Below, piece after piece: positions 12,440-23,678 of a stretch of DNA of 64,000 nucleotides. The stretch is from Psoroptes ovis (taxonomy: Eukaryota; Arthropoda; Arachnida; Sarcoptiformes; Psoroptidae). The stretch lies in assembly GCA_002943765.1 (NCBI GenBank), contig PQWQ01000020.1:1-64000 (forward strand), in the 5' to 3' direction. Each line of letters opens with the position of its first letter. Position 1 is the first letter of the stretch. The position numbers and the translations under genes were made by a program. Under the pieces are notes generated by a model. That model searched no databases. It saw nothing but the letters and a program-made list of their open reading frames with translations, and was not told where the DNA came from.

Positions 12440-13840
12440 TCAATGTTGAGTCCATTTAATTGTTTTAATATCTATGCCTTCTTGTATCATTTCCCATAAT
12501 GGACTCATTTCACGTAAACGTTTGACATGATAAATACATTTTTCAATTGTATAATCTATTTCTTGTTCAGTCGTAAATCGGCCAATACCAAAACGTATGG
12601 ATGAATGTGCTAAATCGTCATCGGTACCGATTGCACGTAATACATATGATGGTTCTAATGATGCCGATGTACATGCACTGCCAGACGATAGTGCAATATC
12701 TTTTAATGCCATTAATAAACTTTCGCCTTCTACATATGCAAATGATAGATTTATACAGCCAGGATAGGAAAAATTCGGATCACCATTACGTATAACATGT
12801 GATAATTCAGATGTTATACCATTTAGCAATTTTTTCGATAATTTTTCAATCCATTTTTGATCATTTATCATTTCTTTTGATGCTATTTCACATGCAGCAC
12901 CTAATGCAACGACTAGTTGTGTTGGTACAGTACCGGATCGTATACCACGTTCTTGACCACCACCACTTTGAATCGGTTCAATTCTTACACGAGGTTTTCG
13001 CCGCACAAACAATGCACCGACACCTTTTGGACCATAAATTTTATGACTACTAATTGACATTAAATCAATATCAACATTTTTAACACTGATGGGAATTTTT
13101 CCGATTGCTTGTGCAGCATCAGTGTGAAAGAATATGCCATTTTCACGACATATTTTACCAATTTCTTTGATTGGTTGTTTGACACCGATTTCATTATTTA
13201 CAGTCATAATTGATACTAAACTTGTTTTATCAGTGATTGCATCCTGTAATTGTTGTAAATCAATAATACCATTTGATTGTACGGGTAAATAGGTAACGTT
13301 GAAACCTTCATTTTCAAGATAACGACACGAGCTTAGTACACACTTGTGTTCAGTCTGTGTGGTGATGATATGATTTTTTTTATTTTTATAAAAATTAGCA
13401 ACACCTTTGACTGCAATGTTATTCGATTCAGTAGCACCACTTGTGAATATAATTTCACGAGGATCAGCATCGATCAGCTTGGCAACTTGTTCACGTGCAT
13501 GTTCTACAGCACTTTCAGATTCCCAACCATATACATGTGTTCGTGAATGTGGATTACCATATTGATTAATCATATATGGTAACATTGCATCCAAAACTCT
13601 TGGATCGATTGGTGTTGTTGCTTGTGCATCAAGGTATATTGCGTGTAAGGATTTTTGTTTATCATCTAATTATTTGAAAAATGAATTAAAACATTGAAAA
13701 TATTAGTAATTTGCAAAATACTAATGACATAAATCGAAATATTTACTCAATTTTGATTGTTGTTGTTCGATTGTTTTTGATAAATTACGATAAAATAAAT
13801 GTCGTAATGTATTTCTTATTAATAATTTTGATGATTTCAT
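12440..13840 (-). CDS. NFS1: Mitochondrial cysteine desulfurase NFS1
   Basis: Exons 13840-13747 and 13665-12440 join in phase 1 to 439 residues (human 457). NFS1 is a PLP enzyme that takes sulfur from cysteine to make alanine, and supplies persulfide to the ISCU scaffold for Fe-S cluster assembly. Visible landmarks are DAQATTPIDPRVLDAMLP, the PLP-region ATESNNIA, HTDAAQA, the PLP lysine in SSHKIYGPKG, and the mobile-loop catalytic cysteine in SSGSACTSASLEPSYVLRA. The C-terminus MSPLWEMIQEGIDIKTIKW is typical of the family. The N-terminus (MKSSKLLIRNTLRHLFYRN) is basic and lacks acidic residues, as expected of a mitochondrial presequence. Confidence 0.97.
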
Positions 13841-14195
13841 TATGACTTAGTTTTTTTTCTTACGAAACAATACTATTAATTTGTATTTGTTTGATTAAAA
13901 TCTTTGAAATGATTGAAATATGATGGTATTTATTTTGTCGTTGTATTTATCAAACTAAAAACAAAAATAAATGAAACAATTTTCATACATGTGACTTTGA
14001 TTGCTCAGCTGTTGCAAATGAAAAATGCTCAAACGCATATTTTTATGTGCGATGGCATTACTGTTATAATACTTTTGTATACAATTAATCATTACCAATG
14101 AAATACAATTAATTGAAATTAAAATTCAATGAGAATAAAATGATTATTTGTTCAAAATCTTTTCAATTACAATAAAGCTTGATTTGAATCTAATT
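13841..14195. other. NFS1 upstream / FRG1 downstream spacer
   Basis: 355 bp of AT-rich sequence between two minus-strand genes. The open frame at 13913-14101 has no recognisable protein features. It likely contains the NFS1 promoter and the FRG1 3' UTR. Confidence 0.5.
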
Positions 14196-15020
14196 TCATT
14201 TACAAAATTTATCTGATTTCATTTTTGATCGTCTATCTAGCAATTCTTCATGTAATTTGCCTTTGCTTTTCGCTTCTTTCAAATATTTGACATCATTTGT
14301 ATTGATTCTTAGTTTTTTATCTTGAAAACTTTGAAATTTTTTCACATAATTTATTTCACAATCATGGAGGGAACCTTTTTCTTCATCTGGTATTGATTGT
14401 TTTAATTTTTCCAAACGTATCATTTCAGGATTAATATTTGTACGAATTTTCACATATTCATTTTCGCTTGCTTTTATGTTCTTGGCAATAATATATGGTA
14501 ATTCAGATTTACGGACATCATCATCAACGGAAAGAAAACAATTATTCACCGATGATAATAATGCCAGTTTTCCATCTTGAAATATTGGTTCGAAATGTTC
14601 ACGATTACTGATTGCATCTGAATGACCGACTACTCGATGATTTTTATCAATCGAAAGATATTTATTGTAACCACTTTTGAAAGCAACATGCTGTGGAGAT
14701 ACACGAACAGCGATGAAAATTTCTTCAGGATCAGGTTCTTCTCCGATTGAATGTGGTGCACCAAGTATTAAATTTCCATTATCTAATGCTCTTACATATT
14801 GATATGGAGAAAATTCAATACAAACTGATCCATTTATTTGTTCAAAACGATCGATCAAGAACCAATTTCCATGTTGTTGAGCATCATCAAAATCTATTGT
14901 TGAATTTGGTTCATAATTAGAACCATAATCTTCACGAGAACGTTTTGATTTTTTATTTTTATGTTTTTTTACACCTTTCAATTTAAGTTTGCCTAATCGA
15001 ACGCCTGAATATTCAGACAT
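14196..15020 (-). CDS. FRG1: FRG1 homologue (nucleolar, fascin-like fold)
   Basis: A single-exon protein of 274 residues (human FRG1 is 258). FRG1 is a nucleolar and Cajal-body protein with RNA- and actin-bundling activity, found in late spliceosomes. The start MSEYSGVRLGKLKLKG is followed by a basic stretch KKHKNKKSKR (nuclear localisation). The beta-trefoil core shows GNWFLIDRFEQINGSVCIE, YVRALDNGNLILG, EIFIAVRVS, VAFKSGYNKYLSID and GKLALLSSVNNCFLS. The C-terminal lysine-rich helix ends in RSKMKSDKFCK. It is divergent from DDX51 over a 272-bp shared upstream region; both products act in the nucleolus, which fits co-expression, but that is inference. Confidence 0.95.
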   Translation of the reverse strand: MSEYSGVRLGKLKLKGVKKHKNKKSKRSREDYGSNYEPNSTIDFDDAQQHGNWFLIDRFEQINGSVCIEFSPYQYVRALDNGNLILGAPHSIGEEPDPEEIFIAVRVSPQHVAFKSGYNKYLSIDKNHRVVGHSDAISNREHFEPIFQDGKLALLSSVNNCFLSVDDDVRKSELPYIIAKNIKASENEYVKIRTNINPEMIRLEKLKQSIPDEEKGSLHDCEINYVKKFQSFQDKKLRINTNDVKYLKEAKSKGKLHEELLDRRSKMKSDKFCK

Positions 15021-15292
15021 TTTAATCGAATTCGATTTTTTGAAAATTGAATTTGTCAGACAAAAATGAGTTCAAACATTTGTTGTTGCATGAACAAACA
15101 AATCGAGAATAATGACTAGATGGCTGGAGTGTGCATCGTTTATATACTCATCTTCGAAGTGCCTATTTCTACTCTACAATCTATTACTACCCAATAGGGT
15201 TCACCATACAACAAGTGAATCGTCCTTTATGAACGACATGAATTTCACGTGGTCTTCATTGCGAAATTTTATAAAATAGATTTAATTTTGAA
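15021..15292. promoter_or_regulatory. Putative bidirectional promoter FRG1/DDX51
   Basis: 272 bp separate two divergent start codons. It contains TTTATATACTC near 15138 and the reverse complement of the shared 16-base element at 15220-15235. Bidirectional use follows from the arrangement and is not shown by the sequence itself. Confidence 0.5.
15220..15235 (-). promoter_or_regulatory. Shared 16-base upstream element, copy 2
   Basis: Exact reverse complement of 4544-4559 (TCGTCCTTTATGAACG as read here), 58 bp before the DDX51 start codon. Confidence 0.35.
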
Positions 15293-16942
15293 ATGGAAAT
15301 TGATGATAATCAAAATGAAGATAACAATTATTTTCAAACTATTGGAAGCCGTAAATCATCGAAACCAACAAAAATTAAACCAAATCTACCAAAATGGATA
15401 AATGAATCGATAAATTATTGCGGTGATATTCAACAAAATTCAATCGATCTGAATGAAATTGATTTTGTTTTAGATGAATGTATATTAAATAATTTAAGAA
15501 AAAATGGCATTGAAAAGTTGTTCCCAGTACAGAAACAAATTATACCAAAATTGATTGATTCAATTCAAAAACGAAAATATTTTCGTCCAAATGACATATG
15601 CATCATTTCACCGACTGGCAGTGGAAAAACATATGCTTATTGTATACCAATCATTCAATCACTTATAAATCGTCTTGTGACTCAAATTCGTGTATTGATA
15701 ATCTTACCCGTACAAGATTTAGCAAATCAAGTTTATAAAGTATTTCAAAGTTTATGTGCAAATACAACACTGCGTGTTGCTTTAGCAACTTCATCATCAG
15801 CTGCAACCTCAAGTTCATTTTACAAGACTAATGGTGCTGGCAAAACACTTTGTCTTATTGACATATTGATTGCAACACCAGGAAAATTGATTGATCTTAT
15901 TGAAAATAGCAACAATGATGGTGATGAAAAATTTCATTTGCAAAATTTAGAAATATTAATTATTGATGAAGCAGATCGTATGATGAATGAGACACAGTTA
16001 CAATGGTTGGCCATCATTGAAAAATCTCTTTATGGTTCGAGCAAAAAATTTCATTGTCCATGTTTATCATCTTCTCTGATTGATAATGTTGATCCATATT
16101 GTATTTGCTCTAAATTTGAAGAAAATTCTAGAAAATATTTATTTAAAATATTATTTTCAGCAACAATGTCAACTGACCCAGAAAAAATCGATAGTCTATC
16201 ACTTTATAATCCAATTTTGATTAATATGACTAATAATGTCGATGACAATCAAACAAATGAATCATACAAACAAGTTTCATTGCCAAACAATTTAAAAGAA
16301 TTGATGGTTATTAATGATCAAGATAAAAAACCATTAATATTATGGTATTTGATACGCAATCTGAATTATAAACGCATACTTTGTTTTACAAATTCAATCA
16401 TAAATACACATAGACTTGGCAGATTGATGAAACATTTACCAGAAATAAATGTACAAGAATTACATTCAAAACAAAACATTCATAAACGTACGAAAATATT
16501 GAAAAAATTTGAAAATGGACAAATAGATATATTAATATCGACAGATGTAACTGCAAGAGGTATCGACATTGATGGTATTGATTGTGTTGTATCATATGAT
16601 CTACCGCGAAACGAAACAGCATACATTCATCGTATTGGCCGAACAGCAAGAGCTGGTAAACAAGGAACAACCATTACATTATTGACACCAGATCAATTAA
16701 AACATTTTAATATTATAATACGACGATCACATCAACGACGAAAACAAGATAAATCAACAACAACAAATGGAATGGATGAATCGGAAATAATTGAAAAATT
16801 AAACATAAAAAATTCCGATTTAAAACCATTGATGAAAATGTACAGAAATGCATTAAAATTATTGAAAAATGAAACAAAAATTGAGCAAAGAATAGATGAA
16901 AATATTAAACAAAAACAATTGAATAATAAATTATCATTCTAA
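15293..16942 (+). CDS. DDX51: DEAD-box RNA helicase DDX51 (Dbp6-type)
   Basis: A single exon of 549 residues. DDX51/Dbp6 works in the nucleolus in 60S subunit assembly. The N-terminal anchor LFPVQKQIIPKLID, motif I SPTGSGKTYAY, ATPGKLIDLI, motif II DEAD in IIDEADRMMNE, motif III FSATMS, LCFTNS, STDVTARGIDI and motif VI HRIGRTARAGK are all intact. The combination RPNDICIISPTGSGKT, the insert between motifs II and III, and the tail LKPLMKMYRNALKLLKNE point to DDX51 among DEAD-box proteins. The first in-frame ATG after a stop-rich leader was used. It is divergent from FRG1. Confidence 0.92.
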   Translation: MEIDDNQNEDNNYFQTIGSRKSSKPTKIKPNLPKWINESINYCGDIQQNSIDLNEIDFVLDECILNNLRKNGIEKLFPVQKQIIPKLIDSIQKRKYFRPNDICIISPTGSGKTYAYCIPIIQSLINRLVTQIRVLIILPVQDLANQVYKVFQSLCANTTLRVALATSSSAATSSSFYKTNGAGKTLCLIDILIATPGKLIDLIENSNNDGDEKFHLQNLEILIIDEADRMMNETQLQWLAIIEKSLYGSSKKFHCPCLSSSLIDNVDPYCICSKFEENSRKYLFKILFSATMSTDPEKIDSLSLYNPILINMTNNVDDNQTNESYKQVSLPNNLKELMVINDQDKKPLILWYLIRNLNYKRILCFTNSIINTHRLGRLMKHLPEINVQELHSKQNIHKRTKILKKFENGQIDILISTDVTARGIDIDGIDCVVSYDLPRNETAYIHRIGRTARAGKQGTTITLLTPDQLKHFNIIIRRSHQRRKQDKSTTTNGMDESEIIEKLNIKNSDLKPLMKMYRNALKLLKNETKIEQRIDENIKQKQLNNKLSF

Positions 16943-17564
16943 TTATTTCAATTATTATATCATTACAATCAAACAAAATTCCATTAAACTAAAATTCAAA
17001 TAATTTTTACCTGAAATAAAAAAAAATTTCGAGACGTACATTGTGAACAACGCGCGATCATTTCACTAATTGTGAGTGGGTTGAAAATACACAAGCTGAC
17101 GCGATTTTTGATATATGCTCGTCAATTATATGTTAATAATAACATTTAAAAATAATCACCGTTCCTCGTCATCATTCAATTGAGTTTTATTCATTTATTT
17201 TCATTTTATTTAACTTCATTTGATTCTAAATGCATTGAAAATGTTTTAAATTTTTATTATCAGTAAAAAACGAATCGATAGCATGGAATTGAATGATTGA
17301 TTTTTGGTGCAGCAATTTTGATTCTAGAAAGATATATTTATTTATTCTCATCATTTAATTCAATGAAATTTGATGTTTTAAAATCAAGTGACCAATAGAA
17401 TTTTAATCTAAAAGAGTCTCAAATTGTTTTATTTATTCTAAATTCGCATTTTCATCGCATTAGAATTGAATAAAAATTTCGTATTTTATCCATTTAATTA
17501 TTGAATCAATTCATTTGCTTGAATTATTGTCATTCATTTGTTTTGAAATTTGAATTATTTCAAT
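16943..17564. other. Spacer DDX51/AP1G
   Basis: 622 bp of AT-rich sequence between two plus-strand genes, expected to hold the DDX51 3' UTR and the AP1G promoter and 5' UTR. The short run AACGCGCGATC at 17047-17057 is unusually GC-rich for this genome. Nothing further is recognised. Confidence 0.5.
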
Positions 17565-20500
17565 ATGGATAATTTACAATCAGCTATTTTATCACGGTAT
17601 GTTTCATGGTTATGGTTAATTGATTGATCTATCTATGGATACATCTTTGATTTTATATATTTTTCAAAATTAGATTTACAAATGCAATGCCAACGCCTAT
17701 GCGTTTAAGAGATTTAATTCGACAAATTCGTGCAGCACGTACGGCAGCCGATGAACGTGCTGTTGTACAAAAAGAATGTGCATACATTCGTTCAACATTT
17801 CGTGAAGAAGATAATTTATGGCGTTGTAGAAATGTTGCAAAATTATTGTACATTCATATGTTAGGCTATCCGGCACATTTTGGACAATTAGAATGTTTAA
17901 AATTGATTGCATCCAATCGTTATACTGATAAACGTATTGGTTATTTAGGTGCAATGCTACTGTTAGACGAGCGACAAGATGTTCATTTGCTGATAACAAA
18001 TTCATTAAAAAAGTAATTAACAGTTTTAATCATGTTTTGATCAATAATTAATTGTTATTATTCAAAATTCATTCAGTGATTTGAACAGTCCACAACAATT
18101 CATCGTTGGTTTAGCATTATGTTGTTTAGGTGCTATTTGTTCGGCTGAAATGAGTCGTGATTTATTGAGTGAAGTTGAACGTTTAATGAAATCATCAAAT
18201 TCATACATTAAGAAAAAAGCAGCATTATGTGCTGCACGTATGGTCAGAAAATTGCCTGAATTAACCGAAATGCTAATGGTTACAGGTAGAAATTTCTTAT
18301 CTGAGAAAAATCATGGTAATTCAATGATCAATCATGAATTTCATTGATCAAATATTAATTTTCGATTTATTTTACGAAGGTTGCCTTATAACAGGCATTA
18401 CATTGATCACAGAGATGTGTGAACAAAGCCAAGATGCATTGAATTTCTTCAAAAAGGTAAATGCCATTCATCGAGCATTATTTCATGATTTTTCAAAGCT
18501 TGTTATTTCAATTTATTAAAATCTATTTTTCATTTTTTATTCTAATCAATTGCTTTTCACTTATTGATGCGCTTAACCTTAAAGAATACTGAGGTATAGA
18601 CCTATTCTTTTTAATTATCTGATCCATTTCTTGCTTATTCATGTCCATTCATTTCACATATCATTCATTCAATTTTTTTCTCATTAATCACAGACTGTTC
18701 ATAGTTTGGAACGTTTATTGAAAAATTTGATAATGTCCGGTTATTCACCTGAACACGATGTATCTGGCATTAGTGATCCATTTTTACAGATAAAAATATT
18801 ACGTTTATTACGTATATTAGGACATAATGATGAAGTTACTAGTGAAATTATGAATGATATTTTAGCACAGGTATTTATTGAATTATATGGCTGTTTATTT
18901 TATTTATTTATGATTTGTATCCATTTTAGGTGGCAACTAATACTGAAAGTAGTAAAAATGTCGGCAATGCAATATTATATGAAACTGTGATTTCAATTAT
19001 GGATATCAAATCAGAATCTGGTTTACGTGTTCTAGGTATTAACATATTGGGCAGATTTCTATTGAGTACAGATAAAAATATACGTTATGTAGCATTGACA
19101 ACATTACTGAAAACAGTACAAGCTGATTATAATGCTGTACAACGACATCGTACAACAATTGTTGATTGCCTCAAAGATCCTGATATATCGATTAGAAAAA
19201 AATCAATGGAACTTTGTTTTGCGCTGATGAATGAAAATAATATCAAAACAATGACAAAAGAATTGATATATTTTCTAGAAACAGCTGATCCTGATTTTAA
19301 ATCTATTTGTTCATCAAATTTATGCATATCAGCTGAAAAATATGCACCAGATTCAAGATGGCATATTGATACTGTTATAAAAATTTTAAATACGGCAGGC
19401 AATTATGTTAGAGATGATGTTGTATCATTACTGATTGAATTGATTTCAAGTTGTGATACATTACATCGTTATTCTGTTTGTAAATTATGGTTACAGCTAA
19501 AAGATGGTGATTTAAGTAAAAAACAGCCATTAGTACAGGTTGCAATGTGGACTATTGGTGAATTTGCTGATATGTTAATCAATGCAAGTGGCAGTGAAGA
19601 ATTGAATGAAACATATGTGAATGAAAATGAAATAATTGAAAAATGTGAAGAAATATTCGCGACAAATCATATGAATTTAGTGACAAAAGAATATACACTC
19701 AGTGCATTAATCAAATTGAGCGTACGATTTTCACATATAGCTGATAAAATTAAGAAAATTGTCGATTTATTCGGTTGTAGTCATAGTATTGAATTACAGC
19801 AACGTTCAATTGAATTTAGTACATTATTTCAGCGACATGATAAACTGCGTCCAAGTATATTGGAACGTATGCCACAAATACCTAAAAATGAGCGAAAAAT
19901 TTTCTCCAAAAATGAAGAATTAAATGAAATGAATAATAATAATGAAAATTCAATGAATGAATTAATCGATGCAACTAATCCTATCATCAATAATAATAAT
20001 ATTAATTCAAATAATACACCAAACGATAGTTCAGCATTATTAGATCTGTTAGATTTTTCTACACCAACACCGAATAATAATGATAATTTATCAGATTTAA
20101 ATGTACTTTCGATGGTAACATCGCCAACAACGTCACCAACAACAGCCGCAACAAATGATGTTCTAGATTTATTGGGCAGTATTGAGAATAATACAAATCT
20201 AGCTAATAACAACGCAGTCAATATTTTGAATGATAATTTCGGAAACGCAAATAATGATAGTAAAAATAATTTAGACAAAATTTTCAATTATAACAGTGAT
20301 AGTGATAAATTAAATGGTAGTATTGATATGCAACAGCAGCAGCAGTCACAACTCAAGTCTCAAGTTATCAATAATAATACAAACCAATTGTTCAACAATA
20401 ATGATAATTTATTCGATATGATCGACTCTACCACATCAACAGTAACAACAAACAATGAAATATCACCAATAACAGCATTCGAAAAGAATGGATTGAAAAT

Positions 20501-20941
20501 AATGTTTCATTTTGAACGATGTTCAGAAAATCCATTAACCATTTCGATAACGATGATTGCCACAAATGATACCGATCATCCGATGATCGATTTTCTATTT
20601 CAAGCAGCTGTACCTAAGGTATGTCAATGAATTTGTCTTTCACTCTTGATTTGTATTAATATTTTTGATGTCTTTGATAGTCATTCCAATTGCAATTGAT
20701 GCCTCCATCAAGTACAATCATTCCGGCTAATAATGATGGATCAATCAAACAAATGATCAAAGTCATTAATCCGAATAAGGTTTGTTCATTGTTTATAATA
20801 TATTAAAACATTTTAATCTGAAATTTTCGCCCGATTTAGGCTCAATTAAAAATGCGTTTACGTTTATCATATAAATATCAGAATCAAAATCAACTAGAAC
20901 AATGTGATGTTGTAAATTTTCCCAAGCAAACTTGGCAATAA
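17565..20941 (+). CDS. AP1G1: AP-1 complex gamma adaptin
   Basis: Exons 17565-17596, 17674-18012, 18077-18315, 18380-18456, 18694-18870, 18930-20618, 20681-20779 and 20840-20941 join in phase to 917 residues. Gamma adaptin is a large subunit of the AP-1 clathrin adaptor at the trans-Golgi and endosomes. The trunk matches strongly: MRLRDLIRQIRAARTAADER, NLIMSGYSPEHDVSGISDPF, ILRLLRILG, SKNVGNAILYETV, ESGLRVLGINILGRFLL and AEKYAPDSRWHIDT. The hinge is expanded with Asn runs and keeps clathrin-box-like LLDLLDF and LDLLGS. The gamma-ear begins at ITAFEKNGLKIMFHFER and ends with VVNFPKQTWQ. It is longer than human AP1G1 (~820) mainly because of the hinge. It is convergent with SDR39U1. Confidence 0.97.
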
Positions 20942-21374
20942 ACTGTCGATAAACAACAAATTTTCATTGGTCAATCAATCAATTGAAAATATCGATTGAG
21001 AAAAGTGCCTTCGCTCAAAATATGGACAACAAAAAAATGCCGAAAACAATTTTGAGTTTGATGTGAATTTGACCATCAATACGTCTTTGTAAATATGACA
21101 TCAATCATCTATAATTATTATCATCATTTGATGAGGATAAATTTTTGATTTATTCAAAAAAAAAATGGGCAAAAACCATCATTGATTTTGGTGCAAAACA
21201 TTAAGGAATTGGTGCCCGAAATTTCTAAAGTAAAAAATCTTTCATGTCACATACATTATATCAATGATTATGGATTAAATTTGTATCACACATCGGTTGC
21301 TTATCTCTTCTTCTCTTTTTTTATTTAAATTTAATTTAAACTAATTTTTAAAAATAAATAAATAAAATGTTTTA
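20942..21374. other. Convergent spacer AP1G/SDR39U1
   Basis: 433 bp of 3' flanks, with repeated AATAAA-like words near 21351-21366 that could serve as polyadenylation signals for either strand. No gene seen. Confidence 0.5.
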
Positions 21375-23064
21375 TTATTGATTCAATATATTTTTCAATG
21401 CCAATTCTAATTTTGGATATTTCAACTGTACGTTCAATTCTTCCATACGTTTACTAACGACTTTTTGTCCTTTTGTCATCATTATTGATCTTTCAGTATC
21501 AAATACAAAATCAACAATTTGTTCGGGTACAAATAAAAATGATGGTCGACACATTGATCTTGCAAATGTCTGAGTGAATTGTTCATTTGTTATCATTTCA
21601 GGTGCAACACCATTAATAACACCTCTGAATTTATCATTTTTGATTGCTTCAATAAATAACATACACAAATCATCGATATGTATCCATGGCCAATATTGTT
21701 GACCGGAACCAATTTTCGCTCCTAAACCTAGCCAAAATAATGGATACATTTGTTGAATGACGCCACCATTTTTACCCAGAACAATTCCAGTACGAATGAT
21801 AACATTTCTGATATTTTCGTCATCCAATTTACTAGCATTTTCCCAATCTTTACATAATTTCGAGAGGAAATCATGATCACCACCATTCGAATATTCATCG
21901 TAAACAATCGTAGGATCAGGACGATAATATCCAACACCCGATATCGTAATAAATACTTTCGGTTTATATTCTGTACATTGTTTGATTGCATTCACGAGCA
22001 TTTGATTAGTATGTACACGGCTTGCTATGACATTTTGTTTGAAACCAGGTGTCCATCTTCGCAATGGGTCTAATACATTTTGTCCAGCTACATTTATGAT
22101 TGCTTCAGTTTGATTCGGCAGGCCATTTCGATTTAATTCATCCTGTTGATGAATTAAAATTTGAAACCAATATAAGTTACTATGGAAACTATAACTTATT
22201 TTCTAATAAACAATAACAGAGTATACACTTGAATTATTTCAAATTGATGATTGATTGAATTTTCAATTTCAAAACAAAATGTATCCATCATCATCATCAT
22301 CTTCATGGCGTCATGATCAATATGATGATTATTATCATACAAATCAATATGATTCAAATCAATCGGTTCAAAGTATGTTCATCGATAATGATAATCTACG
22401 ATATGATCAAATACCTGAAGATGATAATGATTATTATTATACAAATATACCAGATGTTGATGATTTACAGGATCAAGAATTTATGCAACAAGCTGCAACA
22501 GCACCATTAAATGAATTAAATTTCAAATATAATGATAAAAATGATTATATCAATGAAAACGTCAACAATGATGATAAACATTCGGAATCATTGGAAACAT
22601 ATGAAACAACAAAACAACAAATTATAAAATCAAAACAATCATTATCATCAACTGCATCATCGATTGTTGTATTATCAACGAATGAAGATAAACAATTGTC
22701 ATATTTGTTACAAAATCTATTACCAAAAGATTATGTTTTGAATGAAAATGAAAATGATAATCAAACATGGACATTTGATTCGTTGATGATTGACATAATG
22801 AATCAATTGAAAATTAAAGAACAGAAACTGAAACAATAACATACCCATGTAATACTATCTGGCCGTGGCATACGCGATATGATTATCGTTTCGAAACCAT
22901 TCGATTTTAAATGTTGTTTCAATGCTGTTCCGATGAAACCAGAACCACCGGCTAAATTTTTGAATTGATTTAAAACATTTTAAAAATTAGATTTTTAGAT
23001 TGAAATCGACAATCGAATAAATAGATTTACCAATTAAAACTTTGCGTAAAGTATTGGTGTTCAT
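21375..23064 (-). CDS. SDR39U1: SDR39U1-type NAD(P)-binding epimerase family protein
   Basis: Exons 23064-23031, 22951-22845 and 22142-21375 join in phase to 302 residues (human about 293). This is an extended short-chain dehydrogenase of the YfcH/SDR39U1 group; its substrate is unknown. The Rossmann glycine motif is VLIAGGSGFIGTAL near the N-terminus. SITWDELNRNGLP, INVAGQNVLDPLRRW, ITISGVGYYRP, IRTGIVLGKNGG, IGSGQQYWPWIHIDDL and INGVAPE follow the family closely. The 702-bp intron 22844-22143 contains the whole IFT43 coding sequence on the opposite strand. Strong matches on both sides of that intron show it is real. Confidence 0.94.
22279..22839 (+). CDS. IFT43: IFT43 homologue, nested in SDR39U1 intron
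   Basis: A single exon of 186 residues starting at ATG 22279. IFT43 is a small subunit of the IFT-A complex, which drives retrograde transport in cilia. The core IPDVDDLQDQEFMQQAA resembles the conserved IFT43 block (Pro-Asp-Leu-Glu-Glu-Val-Gln-Glu-Glu-Asp-Phe), and the C-terminal part LLQNLLPKDYVLNEN followed by WTFDSLMIDI resembles the second one. The N-terminus is low-complexity Ser/Asp/Tyr. The gene lies wholly inside an intron of SDR39U1 on the other strand; its stop codon is 5 bp from that gene's splice donor, so any 3' UTR must run antisense through SDR39U1 exon 2. The match is in short blocks only, hence moderate certainty. Confidence 0.75.
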   Translation: MYPSSSSSSWRHDQYDDYYHTNQYDSNQSVQSMFIDNDNLRYDQIPEDDNDYYYTNIPDVDDLQDQEFMQQAATAPLNELNFKYNDKNDYINENVNNDDKHSESLETYETTKQQIIKSKQSLSSTASSIVVLSTNEDKQLSYLLQNLLPKDYVLNENENDNQTWTFDSLMIDIMNQLKIKEQKLKQ

Positions 23065-23678
23065 TTTAATTTGATGCATTTGATGATGTGGTGGGTAAAT
23101 TATGTTCAAGTTCAAATTTTAAAAAAATGAATTTACATATGATTTCCCAATTCAATTCATCGCATCATCCACCATCTATCAATGATCATTGAAATCAAAT
23201 CGTTTTGTCAAAATGTTTGTTTTGCTTTTGCTTTTGCTTATTATTATTATTTGTATATATCTTGTCATAATTATTTTTGGCAATCAAATAAAAATGAAAA
23301 ATTGCAAACTTGTTTATTTTTATTGTATTTATTTGGTTGAGTAAATATTATTATCTTTTGATCAATATTGAGAAACATATATCGATATTGATCAATTTGA
23401 TTTTAGATTTGAAATCAATCGGTTTTTATGATGTTGAGATACAATCATTATTTCTTCATTATCGCAAAGTAAATAATATTGGAAACATTTCAATCAAAAA
23501 TTTTTTCATTTTCATTTGACTGATACTGAAAACATTGATACTTTTTTTTATATTGGATTTCAATCCAATGATTAATCATATCAACGATAATCAATTTGTA
23601 AATTTTATCTTTTGTGATTGACCTGTTGATTTTTTGTTTTGTTTTCAATTTAAACAAAAACAAAATAAAAAAAGAATC
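23065..23678. other. Divergent intergenic region SDR39U1/SLC12A9
   Basis: 614 bp between divergent genes, taken as promoter space for both. The open frame 23310-23519 is AT-driven and resembles no protein family. Confidence 0.5.
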
